A model generated the notes under the pieces. The model did no database searches. It was not told the DNA's origin and saw only the letters and a program-made list of their open reading frames with translations. The position numbers and the translations under genes are program-made. Below are positions 1 through 7,725 of a DNA stretch of 64,000 nucleotides, in pieces; positions within the stretch are counted from its first letter, which is position 1, and each line of letters starts with the position of its first letter. This DNA comes from Lachnoanaerobaculum gingivalis (GTDB lineage Bacteria; Bacillota; Clostridia; Lachnospirales; Lachnospiraceae). The stretch is taken from positions 62,001 to 126,000 of the forward strand of contig NZ_RRCO01000001.1 of assembly GCF_003862475.1 (NCBI RefSeq), written 5' to 3'.

Positions 1-448
1 TCTCTTCCTCTGTTTCAAGTACAAGATTCCATTCTTTATCCAAATCCAAATTCAAAAAATGTCTGTCCGCCGCATACTCATAGTCAATATATGTAACATG
101 GGCAACATTGCAATAGGGCAAGAAATTCCTGTAAACACTTTCTCCCCCTATAACAAAAACATCTTCATCATTTATATTATTTTCTCTAAGGTACTCCAAA
201 CATGAATCCAAACTGTTCAATACTGTTGCACCTTTTATTTTTAAGTTATTATCTTTTGATAAAACTATATTTTCTCTTCCCGCAAGCGGCTGAGAACCGG
301 GAAGGGACAATAATGTATTATGTCCCATTATTATCACCTTTCCTATAGTCTCTTCCCTGAAAAGTTTCATATCTTTGGGGATCGAAACCAAGAGTTTCCC
401 TTTATTTCCTATTCCCCATTTTTTATCTACCGAAACAATTATATTCAT
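1..448 (-). CDS. folA: dihydrofolate reductase (C-terminus cut by window edge)
   Basis: Reduces dihydrofolate to tetrahydrofolate with NADPH in the cytosol. About 149 residues are visible. The N-terminus reads MNIIVSVDKKWGIGNKGK, the usual DHFR opening strand with the WGIG motif. An IMGHNTLLSLPG stretch near residues 40-51 corresponds to the cofactor-binding MGRxTxxS region, and VIGGESVY near 99-106 is the typical G-G strand. The remaining C-terminal residues lie outside the window. The ATG at 446-448 follows a GAGGAAT ribosome-binding site embedded in the end of the upstream ThyX-like gene, one base away, so translation is probably coupled. A folate enzyme directly downstream of a ThyX-like protein suggests a shared role in thymidylate and folate metabolism. 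Family assignment is secure; the operon role is inference. Confidence 0.93.
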   Translation of the reverse strand, partial: MNIIVSVDKKWGIGNKGKLLVSIPKDMKLFREETIGKVIIMGHNTLLSLPGSQPLAGRENIVLSKDNNLKIKGATVLNSLDSCLEYLRENNINDEDVFVIGGESVYRNFLPYCNVAHVTYIDYEYAADRHFLNLDLDKEWNLVLETEEE

Positions 449-449
449 T

Positions 450-1073
450 CTATTCCTCAGCTATAATCAGTTCATTTGCATAAGGTAATGTCTCTATCCA
501 TTCACAAAAACTTCTCCACTCATCAAGTTTATGATGCTTTCTTGATTTATAAATATTAATGAGCGTCTCATAATTTAATGTACAGGTTCTCATTTGATTA
601 TAGCTTGAAGGTAAAAGCTGTATAAGGTCATACCAAAGTGACTTATCCTTGGTTTCAATATATTCAAGTCTTATCTTTTCCATTTCATCAACAAGACCTT
701 TTAAAACATTTAAACCGTTTTCAGTCAGATGATCATGTGAAAAATCATCCAACTCAAAAGGCTTTGAATGAATCTTATGCATTGTGGATGTGGAATTTGC
801 AACCGTGGCAACTTTATATGTATCGTATTCTTTCCACCAATACATAGGTGCTGTAATATCAACGGAAAGCATTACCTGTCTTAAATACTTTCTGTGATCG
901 CTTGTCCCGGCATTTCTGAGCCTTTTTGCAAGCGATAAGTCATTCTCTCCTAAAACATATTGACCGTTCTCATCATAATAACTGTCAGATCTCGCCCATG
1001 AATTCATCGGATTTCTTGCGCCTCTTATGGCATTTTCCAAATTCATAACATAAACTCTGTTAAAATCTATCAT
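450..1073 (-). CDS. divergent ThyX-like (flavin-dependent thymidylate synthase superfamily) protein
   Basis: A 207-residue soluble protein that I know mainly as an unnamed family in Firmicutes and their phages. A hand alignment to Thermotoga ThyX suggests distant homology. LRNAGTSDHRKYLRQVMLSV then DITAP (residues 52-76) matches the ThyX stretch ending in VKAP. The following segment to ANSTST (92-97) occupies the place of the RHRxxSxNExS motif. LLPSSYNQMRTCTLNYETL (153-171) matches the LPLNLYTRFFWTVNARSL region. The two arginines of RHR are replaced (TYK at 85-87), so substrate or flavin handling would differ. It sits between a Nudix gene (14-bp overlap) and folA, which fits a thymidylate role. 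The start ATG follows GGGAGATGGG. Function is inferred, not shown; another activity on the same fold is possible. Confidence 0.6.
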   Translation of the reverse strand: MIDFNRVYVMNLENAIRGARNPMNSWARSDSYYDENGQYVLGENDLSLAKRLRNAGTSDHRKYLRQVMLSVDITAPMYWWKEYDTYKVATVANSTSTMHKIHSKPFELDDFSHDHLTENGLNVLKGLVDEMEKIRLEYIETKDKSLWYDLIQLLPSSYNQMRTCTLNYETLINIYKSRKHHKLDEWRSFCEWIETLPYANELIIAEE

Positions 1074-1506
1074 CCCATCTCCCTTTTCTTTTTAATTCCA
1101 TATACATATTATAGCCTCTTTCAAGCATCATTCTTTCATTTGAAAACTTCAAAAGATGAAAAGATTCATGGTATTTATAATACCCCGAATCAACAAAATA
1201 TTCTTCTCTTTGCGGTCTTGAAAAATAGCTTTCGGTCTTCATCAAGAACCAATGTACTCTTTTATCAATTATTTCCGTACTTGTGTTAAATGTATAATGG
1301 CTGGTTCCTATAAATTGTACTATTTTAGCCTTTGCTCCGGTTTCCTCGTAAACCTCCCTCAGTGCAGTCTGCTCAAATGTTTCACCCGGTTCCACAGTCC
1401 CTTTCGGTAAAACCCATCCCTCATATTTATTTTTATAATTTTTAAACAAGGTCAATATCTTTCCATGATATATAACTACACCACCGCAGCTGGTTGCTTC
1501 TATCAT
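1060..1506 (-). CDS. Nudix hydrolase
   Basis: A 148-residue Nudix protein, likely to hydrolyse a nucleoside diphosphate linked to another moiety. The full Nudix box GX5EX7REUXEEXGU spans residues 36-58, from G36 through E42, the REVYEET core (50-56) and G57; it supplies the metal-binding glutamates. The N-terminal strand SCGGVVIY is typical. Length is normal for a single-domain Nudix enzyme. The substrate cannot be read from sequence; a nucleotide clean-up role near the ThyX-like gene and folA is attractive but unproven. The start ATG at 1504-1506 has a strong GGAGGTG site. The stop overlaps the ThyX-like start by 14 bp, so these genes are one transcript read leftward. Confidence 0.9.
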   Translation of the reverse strand: MIEATSCGGVVIYHGKILTLFKNYKNKYEGWVLPKGTVEPGETFEQTALREVYEETGAKAKIVQFIGTSHYTFNTSTEIIDKRVHWFLMKTESYFSRPQREEYFVDSGYYKYHESFHLLKFSNERMMLERGYNMYMELKRKGRWDDRF

Positions 1507-1574
1507 TCCACACCTCCACTTTAGTGATAACTAAAAGAAGTATAAACCAATGCCGCGCTATAGTAAAGAACATA

Positions 1575-3824
1575 TCACTCTATGCCTCTTTTTAGATGTC
1601 CTCTTGTAAAATCCGAAACATTTTCAACATCAAGACCTTTAATAAAATAATCAAAATATTTTCGTATAACAGCCTTTGCCTCTCTCGCATTCTCCGTGGT
1701 AAACCAAAGTCTTAAAGTCTCCGGTGCAATCTTTTTTATATCTTTTACCATTCCTATAACCGAAAGCGGCTTTGAATTAAGTATGGTGTTATAACAAAAA
1801 TCACAATGTGTTTTTACCTGCATATCACTGTTTTTTCTATCCTTTAATACAAGCACTTCCTTCTTATGATCACATCCTTTTGTAGTTTTCTTTAAACATT
1901 GTGCCGAAACCATCATAGGTATCTTTCCGTAAGCCACCATTTCATTTCCGGGATTTCCAAGCTGCTTCATCTCATTTAGATTAAGCTCCAAAGGATATGT
2001 AAGTCTCTTTACATTAAACTTTTCATTATAAAAATCTATGGTGCTTTTATTATAAGCATAGATATTATAATCAAGTATAATGCTTGCCGAAGCATCTATA
2101 TTATCATTTATGTAAAATATCTCTTCAAGACTTCTGACTATAAAATTATCAAATTTAAAATCTTTTATATTATCTAAATACTTGTTGAAAAACTTCTTTG
2201 CCTCATCTCTGAAAATATGCGGCATATATAAATTGCAAGCACTTGAATAAGACTTTACCGTATTTATTTTTTCAGTGATGCCTTCATATCCAAGCAGTTC
2301 ACTCTCTATACTTATCTCATCAAATACAATACCTTCCTCCCTTGCAAATTGAATTGCACCGTCTATCTGCTCCATATTCTCGCAAAGTATATTAAGTTTT
2401 ACTCCCTCAGATTCTTTTTTCTCGCTGCTTATAACATGATTTATAAATCCTTCGTATTCCCTTATATCCGAATCATCTCTTGTATATCTTGTTAAAATTT
2501 TTTCTTCAAGCTTATCCAAAGCCTCTCTTCTTATCTCATTTAACGCCTTTAAAGGGATAAACAGATTATCATCCAGCTCTATACTTAAATTCTCAAAGTA
2601 AAACCGGCTGTTACCCGTTTTTTTCAGTTGCTTGTCCACATCCTCAAACGAAACGGCCTTGTTCTTTGCAGGCTGAGGTATATCACCGATAATTTCTACA
2701 GATAAAAAATTGTCAAATTCTTTATCTCTGCCATAGACCTCATTTAAATTATTTACACTTACATCAAATATTATAGGAGTATTTTCTTTTAATCTGATTG
2801 AACCTGAAACGGGAAGCCACTTTTTACCTTCAACAAACGTCTTGTCCAGATAATCAAAATACTCGGAATTCACCTGCTTATTAACCGGCTTTTCATGCAA
2901 AGCAATCATATCCTTACCGTTATGTTCCTTATAATATCCGTCGGTCTGTCCTCCTCTGTCAAAAAGGTCAAGTAAAAGCTTTCTGTCAGCCTTATCAACC
3001 TTATATCCTGCCCTTCCTTTTTCATTATACAGATCCAAATACTTTCTCCATATACTTACCACACCTGCAGTATATCTTGGCGCTTTCATTCTTCCTTCAA
3101 TTTTTAAAGAATCTATTCCCGCCTCAATAAGATCCGGCAAAATATCCAAACTGCAAAGGTCCTTACAGCTTAAAAGATTTCTTTCATCGGCTTTATTAAG
3201 TTTTTTGTCACCTTCATACACATCATAAGGCAGTCTACATGTTTGAGCACATCTTCCCCTGTTTCCGCTTCTTCCGCCGATCATTGAACTCATAAGGCAT
3301 TGCCCCGAATACGAGTAGCAAAGCGCGCCATGTACAAAGCACTCTATTTCAATATCACACTTTTTATCTATGTCTCTTATCTCTTCCAAAGATATCTCTC
3401 TGGCAGGAACTATTCTGCTTGCACCCTGATTCTTTAAAAATATGGCTCCGTAGCTTCCTGTTATAGTCATCTGAGTACTGGCATGTATAGAAAGCTTCGG
3501 AAAATGCTTTCTTATAAATTCAAACACACCGAGATCCTGTACTATAACAGCATCAACACCTGCATTATAGTAAGTCTTTATATAATCAAAAAGCTCTCCG
3601 ATTTCACTTTCCTTTAAAAGAGTGTTTACAGTCATATAGACATTTACCCCGAAAGTATGAGCGTATTCAATACCTTTTATTAAAATATCCTCTTCCGGAT
3701 TATCGGCATATGCTCTGGCTGAAAACTTTTTTCCGCCTATATATACCGCATCCGCTCCTGCATTAACCGCCGCCACAAGACTCTCATATGATCCGGCAGG
3801 AGCCAAAAGCTCTACATTATTCAT
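1575..3824 (-). CDS. rlhA: U32 peptidase-family protein, RlhA-type (23S rRNA C2501 hydroxylation)
   Basis: A 749-residue member of peptidase family U32 in its long form. The N-terminal barrel begins VELLAPAGSYESLVAAV. The U32 signature spans residues 161-179 (ECFVHGALCYS start, GQCLMS end), with cysteines 169, 176, 192 and 196 probably binding an Fe-S cluster. The long C-terminal half corresponds to the DUF3656-type extension found in RlhA (YdcP), which is needed for 5-hydroxycytidine 2501 in 23S rRNA. Short U32 proteins such as TrhP act on tRNA wobble uridine, so length favours RlhA. It follows ruvB with a 2-bp gap, and its AAAGG site is inside the last ruvB codons. Family assignment is strong; the exact substrate is inferred from length and domains. 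Confidence 0.8.
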   Translation of the reverse strand: MNNVELLAPAGSYESLVAAVNAGADAVYIGGKKFSARAYADNPEEDILIKGIEYAHTFGVNVYMTVNTLLKESEIGELFDYIKTYYNAGVDAVIVQDLGVFEFIRKHFPKLSIHASTQMTITGSYGAIFLKNQGASRIVPAREISLEEIRDIDKKCDIEIECFVHGALCYSYSGQCLMSSMIGGRSGNRGRCAQTCRLPYDVYEGDKKLNKADERNLLSCKDLCSLDILPDLIEAGIDSLKIEGRMKAPRYTAGVVSIWRKYLDLYNEKGRAGYKVDKADRKLLLDLFDRGGQTDGYYKEHNGKDMIALHEKPVNKQVNSEYFDYLDKTFVEGKKWLPVSGSIRLKENTPIIFDVSVNNLNEVYGRDKEFDNFLSVEIIGDIPQPAKNKAVSFEDVDKQLKKTGNSRFYFENLSIELDDNLFIPLKALNEIRREALDKLEEKILTRYTRDDSDIREYEGFINHVISSEKKESEGVKLNILCENMEQIDGAIQFAREEGIVFDEISIESELLGYEGITEKINTVKSYSSACNLYMPHIFRDEAKKFFNKYLDNIKDFKFDNFIVRSLEEIFYINDNIDASASIILDYNIYAYNKSTIDFYNEKFNVKRLTYPLELNLNEMKQLGNPGNEMVAYGKIPMMVSAQCLKKTTKGCDHKKEVLVLKDRKNSDMQVKTHCDFCYNTILNSKPLSVIGMVKDIKKIAPETLRLWFTTENAREAKAVIRKYFDYFIKGLDVENVSDFTRGHLKRGIE

Positions 3825-3826
3825 TC

Positions 3827-4825
3827 TTAACCTTTCATTTCAATACCGAGATGGATATATGCATTCTCTGTAGCAACTCTCCCTCCCGGTGTTCTGTTTA
3901 TAAGTCCGTTCATCAAAAGATAAGGCTCATATACATCTTCCAAAGTACCTGCATCCTCACCCAATGCCGCACTCAAAGTATTAAGTCCCACCGGACCTCC
4001 TCCAAACTTTTCTATAATAGTGAGTAAAATCATTCTGTCATTGTTGTCAAGTCCAAGTTTGTCGACATCAAGGATATCCAGTGCATAATCCGCAACCTTT
4101 TTATCTATCACACCGTTATACTTTACCTGTGCAAAATCTCTGACACGCTTTAAAAGTCTGTTTGCAAGTCTTGGAGTGCCTCTACTTCTTCTTGCAATTT
4201 CCACAGCTCCGCTCTCATCTATTTCCACTCCCAAAACCGTGGAGGAACGCATTACAATTTCTTTCAATTCGTCTGTAGTATAAAATTCAAGCTTTTGCAC
4301 CACACCGAATCTGTCTCTAAGCGGTGCTGTAAGCAGTCCCGCTCTTGTGGTTGCCCCCACCAAAGTAAACTTCGGCAAATCCAGTCTGATACTTCTTGCA
4401 CCGGCCTCCTTACCTATTACAATATCTATTGCAAAATCTTCCATTGCAGGATAAAGCACCTCTTCCACCTGACGATTGAGCCTGTGTATCTCGTCCACAA
4501 AAAGCACATCACCCTCATTCAGATTATTTAAAATTGCAGCCATATCTCCCGGCTTCTCAATTGCGGGTCCTGAGGTAACCTTTAAGTTTGTACCCATCTC
4601 ATTTGCGATGATATTACAAAGTGTAGTCTTTCCAAGCCCCGGAGGGCCGTAGAATAGCACATGGTCAAGACTTTCTTTTCTAAGCTTTGCCGCATCTATA
4701 TAAATTTTAAGGTTTTTTCTTATTTTATCCTGTCCGATATATTCATTTAAAAATTGAGGTCTCAGACTTTTTTCTATCTGCTTATCTTCTTTTGTTATTT
4801 CAGTTGAAATTATTCTTCTTTCCAT
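3827..4825 (-). CDS. ruvB: Holliday junction branch migration ATPase RuvB
   Basis: Hexameric AAA+ motor that drives branch migration of Holliday junctions with RuvA. The protein has 332 residues, normal for the family. Visible features are the [12 protein letters not shown] opening, Walker [11 protein letters not shown] (60-69), Walker B FVDEIHRL, the sensor ATTRAGLL, the arginine-finger region APLRDRFG, and a C-terminal winged helix with [17 protein letters not shown]. The gene lies 24 bp downstream of ruvA and 2 bp upstream of the U32 gene. The Shine-Dalgarno before ATG 4823-4825 is weak, consistent with dependence on upstream translation. No ruvC was seen nearby, as is common in Firmicutes, where RecU often resolves junctions instead. 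Confidence 0.98.
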   Translation of the reverse strand: MERRIISTEITKEDKQIEKSLRPQFLNEYIGQDKIRKNLKIYIDAAKLRKESLDHVLFYGPPGLGKTTLCNIIANEMGTNLKVTSGPAIEKPGDMAAILNNLNEGDVLFVDEIHRLNRQVEEVLYPAMEDFAIDIVIGKEAGARSIRLDLPKFTLVGATTRAGLLTAPLRDRFGVVQKLEFYTTDELKEIVMRSSTVLGVEIDESGAVEIARRSRGTPRLANRLLKRVRDFAQVKYNGVIDKKVADYALDILDVDKLGLDNNDRMILLTIIEKFGGGPVGLNTLSAALGEDAGTLEDVYEPYLLMNGLINRTPGGRVATENAYIHLGIEMKG

Positions 4826-4849
4826 TTATATGCCCACTATATCTTATTC

Positions 4850-5440
4850 TTAGAATATCGCTATCTTTTTTAAAGCAATTTTCAGTATATCCTCTGTAGT
4901 ATCTAAATCACCTATCTCAATACTTCTTAACACCTTATAAGCTTCACTGCTTGAATATCCCAAAGAAACCAAAGCCTCTGCAACTTCACTTTGTACTCCG
5001 CCGTTTACAGGCTTTTCATTCTCTATGGATGTGATACTTTCAATATCAACCTTTTCTTTTAAATCAAGGATTATTCTCTTTGCAATCTTAGGTCCTATAC
5101 CCTGAGCCGCACTTATCGCCTTATGATCATCGGAAACTATAGCCATCTTCAAGTCAAATGTACTTAAAGTCGACATTATACTGAGCGCTGCCTTCGGACC
5201 GACACCGCTTATTCCTATAAGCTTTTTAAACATATTCAAGTCCGCTCTGTCTAAAAATCCGTATAATGTATGTGCATCTTCTGAAATCTTCAAATATGTA
5301 TGTATAAAAATGTCTTTTCCCTTTGATATATTTTCCAAATCTCTACCGCAAACAAACACTTCATAACCCAAACCGGCACATTCCACTATTATATTGTCAA
5401 TATTTTTTTCTGCAACAATTCCTTTTATATATGTAATCAT
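4850..5440 (-). CDS. ruvA: Holliday junction DNA-binding subunit RuvA
   Basis: Tetrameric junction-binding partner of RuvB. The start is placed at ATG 5438-5440 (MITYIKGIVAEKN), which matches the usual MxxYIxG opening and has a GGGAAGAG site; an in-frame TTG 12 bases upstream overlaps that site and is unlikely. This gives 196 residues. The N-terminal OB domain is followed by two helix-hairpin-helix motifs, LIGISGVGPKAALSIMS and AQGIGPKIAKRIILDL, and a small C-terminal domain (residues about 140-196) that contacts RuvB. It is the first gene of the leftward ruvA-ruvB-U32 group, possibly continuing to the Nudix, ThyX-like and folA genes. Confidence 0.97.
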   Translation of the reverse strand: MITYIKGIVAEKNIDNIIVECAGLGYEVFVCGRDLENISKGKDIFIHTYLKISEDAHTLYGFLDRADLNMFKKLIGISGVGPKAALSIMSTLSTFDLKMAIVSDDHKAISAAQGIGPKIAKRIILDLKEKVDIESITSIENEKPVNGGVQSEVAEALVSLGYSSSEAYKVLRSIEIGDLDTTEDILKIALKKIAIF

Positions 5441-5470
5441 ATCTCTTCCCAATATTTTAATCTCAAGACT

Positions 5471-5500
5471 ATAATATCATATAGCAAGATTACAAATCAA
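5471..5500 (-). promoter_or_regulatory. sigma-A-type promoter for ruvA
   Basis: Read on the minus strand: a TTGATT -35 (5495-5500), 18-bp spacer and TATTAT -10 (5471-5476). The predicted start near 5464 leaves a leader of about 24 nt before the ruvA ATG. It is almost back-to-back with the promoter of the divergent nuclease gene. Evidence is sequence match only. Confidence 0.6.
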
Positions 5501-5528
5501 ACAAAATCGAACACACTTTCGCAAATTA

Positions 5529-5557
5529 TTGATTAAAACATTCGAGGATATTATAAT
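5529..5557 (+). promoter_or_regulatory. sigma-A-type promoter for the YprB-like gene, start point near the ATG
   Basis: A TTGATT -35 (5529-5534), 17-bp spacer and consensus TATAAT -10 (5552-5557). The first transcribed base would fall at about 5563-5565, which is the start codon itself (5564-5566). There is no Shine-Dalgarno in the six bases between the -10 and the ATG, so a leaderless message is predicted. Confidence 0.65.
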
Positions 5558-5563
5558 ACAGGC

Positions 5564-6640
5564 ATGAAAGAAATAAAAAAGATTTTTAAAAATAATATAA
5601 AATATGATTTATCAAAAATAGGAAATCCGCAAAGAGTACTTTTTTTTGATATAGAAACCACAGGACTTAGTCCGAAAAATTCAAAGCTTTATCTTATCGG
5701 CTGTATAAGTATTGAAAAAGATAATTTAAACTTTAGGCAATGGTTTTCCGAAAGCATATCCGATGAAACGGCTATGTTGCAGTCCTTTTATGAGTACGCC
5801 GCCAAATTCGATACTTTGATTCATTTTAACGGAGACGGCTTTGACCTTCCTTATATAAGAGAATGTGCCAAGCAATACTATCTTTTCAATCCGCTTGATG
5901 ACTATGTAAGCATTGATATTTACAAGAAAATAAGACATTTAAAGAAACCTCTCGGACTTGAAAGAATGAACCAGAAAACATTGGAGGAATTTCTGGGACT
6001 GCATAGAGAGGATATATATACCGGAGGCGAACTTATAGAATTTTACTACAGATATACACAAAATAAAGATTCGGATATTTTACACGCTCTGCTATTACAT
6101 AACGAAGAAGATCTCCTAGGTATGTTAAAAGTTGTGGATATGCTTTCTTACCTAGATTTTTTCAACTCAACCTTTGTTCTGGAGTCGGTACATGTAAATA
6201 ATGATATACTGATTTTAAATTACATCTGTAATGAAACTCTACCTCATGATTTGAAACTCACCGACAGTATGTCATTATATATTTCAGGTAATAAAGTGGA
6301 AATAAGCATACCTATATTAAAAGACGAATTAAAATTTTTCTTTGAAAATTACAAGGACTACTATTATCTGACAATTGAAGATTATGCCATACATAAAAGT
6401 ATAGGGGAATTTGTAGACAAAGCGGTGAAGAAAAAAGCCACCAAACAAACCGCCTACATCAGACAGTTTGCCGATTATATATACTGCTTTAATATGTCGG
6501 ACATTGATGAAATATTTAAAAAAGATTATAAATCAAAAGAAAAATATATAAATTTAGCAAAACTTAATTTTAATGACAAAGAGTTTTTCAGTGAATACTT
6601 GGTCGAAATATTCAAACATTTCAAACTATTAAAGCAATAA
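5564..6640 (+). CDS. YprB-like ribonuclease H-fold nuclease
   Basis: A 358-residue protein whose first half is a DEDD-type RNase H-like 3'-5' exonuclease domain of the YprB family. ExoI is FFDIETTGL (27-35) with D29 and E31. ExoII is HFNGDGFDLPYI (about 89-100). ExoIII is LHNEEDLLGML (about 177-187), keeping the last acidic residue. The C-terminal half (190-358) has no motif I recognise. The gene is alone on the plus strand, divergent from ruvA and convergent with the DUF5662 gene. A promoter is placed so that transcription starts at or beside the ATG, and there is no ribosome-binding site, so translation may be leaderless. Nuclease activity is inferred from the motifs; the biological substrate is not known. 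Confidence 0.85.
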   Translation: MKEIKKIFKNNIKYDLSKIGNPQRVLFFDIETTGLSPKNSKLYLIGCISIEKDNLNFRQWFSESISDETAMLQSFYEYAAKFDTLIHFNGDGFDLPYIRECAKQYYLFNPLDDYVSIDIYKKIRHLKKPLGLERMNQKTLEEFLGLHREDIYTGGELIEFYYRYTQNKDSDILHALLLHNEEDLLGMLKVVDMLSYLDFFNSTFVLESVHVNNDILILNYICNETLPHDLKLTDSMSLYISGNKVEISIPILKDELKFFFENYKDYYYLTIEDYAIHKSIGEFVDKAVKKKATKQTAYIRQFADYIYCFNMSDIDEIFKKDYKSKEKYINLAKLNFNDKEFFSEYLVEIFKHFKLLKQ

Positions 6641-6693
6641 TTAGATTATTCAGAAAATAAATACAAAAAATATTGAAATAGGTTGTAAATTTA

Positions 6694-6728
6694 TAAAGTC
6701 CTTATAAATTCTGATTATAAGGACTTTA
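6694..6728. terminator. bidirectional hairpin between convergent genes
   Basis: A perfect 13-bp inverted repeat, TAAAGTCCTTATA and its complement, with a 9-bp loop, lies between the ends of the YprB-like and DUF5662 genes. Neither side has a strong T-run, so it is a weak or atypical terminator, or an mRNA 3'-end stabiliser. Position between two convergent stop codons supports a transcript-end role for both. Confidence 0.5.
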
Positions 6729-6780
6729 TGTATTAACTCAATATATATTTTCAATTTTTTATATAATTTATAATATAAAA

Positions 6781-7329
6781 TCAATATACATACGGATGTT
6801 TTAAAAGCCATCTCATATATGCCAAAGCCTTCTTTTCACCCTCATTCTTATTCATAAGCAGGATTTTTTCAAGCAGTGATCTTGTATCCTTATGTAGATC
6901 AATATAATCTTTTCTCTTACTGTAATAATCCCACGGAACATCTGTTGTGTAGCTGTCTCCGGAATAGACCTTTGAAGCCGCAATTCTGTCACAACACATC
7001 TCAAGCACGTATTTCAAAGGCATTTTCATGCCCATAAGACCGTCTTTTTCATCAGGACCGTAGTCAATCCAGTACTCAAAATGATGTTTATTTCTTCCCT
7101 TATGATGTAGCCACGAGCTTGAATATCCCTTTTCAAGCTTCTCTATGGCATTCGGACTCCTGTCTCCTTGATAGTATTTTATACCTATCAGGAACTCTTC
7201 AGGTGAATATTTGCTCAAATCGTGCAGGAATCCCTGCTTAATTAGGCCTATTTTAAAACAAAGGTCCATCACAGTCAGCTTATGTTTATTAATTGTCTTT
7301 AAATGCTTAAATACACTGTTATTATGCAT
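6781..7329 (-). CDS. DUF5662 family protein
   Basis: A 182-residue soluble protein resembling the uncharacterised DUF5662 family. Histidine and aspartate pairs are prominent: FLHDLSKYSPEEF (34-46), SSWLHHKGRNKHHFEYW (about 71-87) and a CCDRIAASKVY stretch. Such spaced H/HD residues recall metal-dependent HD-type hydrolases, but I cannot assign a reaction. No signal peptide or membrane segment is visible. The ATG at 7327-7329 has a GAGGAG site. The gene is monocistronic, divergent from the cold-shock gene and convergent with the YprB-like gene. Confidence 0.75.
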   Translation of the reverse strand: MHNNSVFKHLKTINKHKLTVMDLCFKIGLIKQGFLHDLSKYSPEEFLIGIKYYQGDRSPNAIEKLEKGYSSSWLHHKGRNKHHFEYWIDYGPDEKDGLMGMKMPLKYVLEMCCDRIAASKVYSGDSYTTDVPWDYYSKRKDYIDLHKDTRSLLEKILLMNKNEGEKKALAYMRWLLKHPYVY

Positions 7330-7356
7330 AATTATCTATCTCCTCTAATTAAATAT

Positions 7357-7385
7357 TTGACAATATACACATTACGTGATACTAT
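7357..7385 (+). promoter_or_regulatory. promoter of the cold-shock gene
   Basis: A perfect TTGACA -35 (7357-7362), 17-bp spacer and TACTAT -10 (7380-7385). The start would be near 7392, giving a leader of about 63 nt before the cold-shock ATG. A sizeable leader is common for csp genes, whose 5' regions often control translation and stability. Confidence 0.65.
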
Positions 7386-7454
7386 ATGATTACAGATAAA
7401 AATTACCACTTGAATTTTTCTGTAGTTACACTTTTTTATTTGGAGGCATTATTT

Positions 7455-7658
7455 ATGAACAGAGGTACAGTTAAGTGGTTTAATAACCAAAAAGGTTACG
7501 GTTTCATCTCAGATGAAGGCGGAAGTGATGTATTCGTACATTTTTCCGATTTAAACATGGAAGGATTTAAGACTCTTGATGAGGGAATCTCAGTTGAATA
7601 TGATTTAACCGAGGGTGCTAAGGGTCCGCAGGCTGTAAACGTTACAGTAGTCAGATAA
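7455..7658 (+). CDS. cold-shock protein (CspA/CspB family)
   Basis: A 67-residue single cold-shock domain that binds single-stranded RNA and DNA and acts as an RNA chaperone. RNP1 is KGYGFI (13-18) and RNP2 is VFVHF (26-30); the [14 protein letters not shown] opening is canonical. The start is placed at ATG 7455-7457 because it follows TGGAGG and gives the exact family length. An upstream in-frame ATG at 7386 would add 23 unrelated residues. It has its own promoter and a strong terminator, so it is a single-gene unit. Which csp paralogue it is cannot be told here. Confidence 0.96.
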   Translation: MNRGTVKWFNNQKGYGFISDEGGSDVFVHFSDLNMEGFKTLDEGISVEYDLTEGAKGPQAVNVTVVR

Positions 7659-7672
7659 TCATAGATATGTTT

Positions 7673-7699
7673 AAAGAGCTCTTTACAGAGCTCTTTTTT
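7673..7699 (+). terminator. rho-independent terminator of the cold-shock gene
   Basis: A 9-bp perfect stem, AAAGAGCTC and GAGCTCTTT, with a 6-base loop, runs directly into TTTTTT. It lies 15 bp after the csp stop codon. Confidence 0.9.
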
Positions 7700-7725
7700 A
7701 TCGCCTTCTCTTCAATACAACTTAA

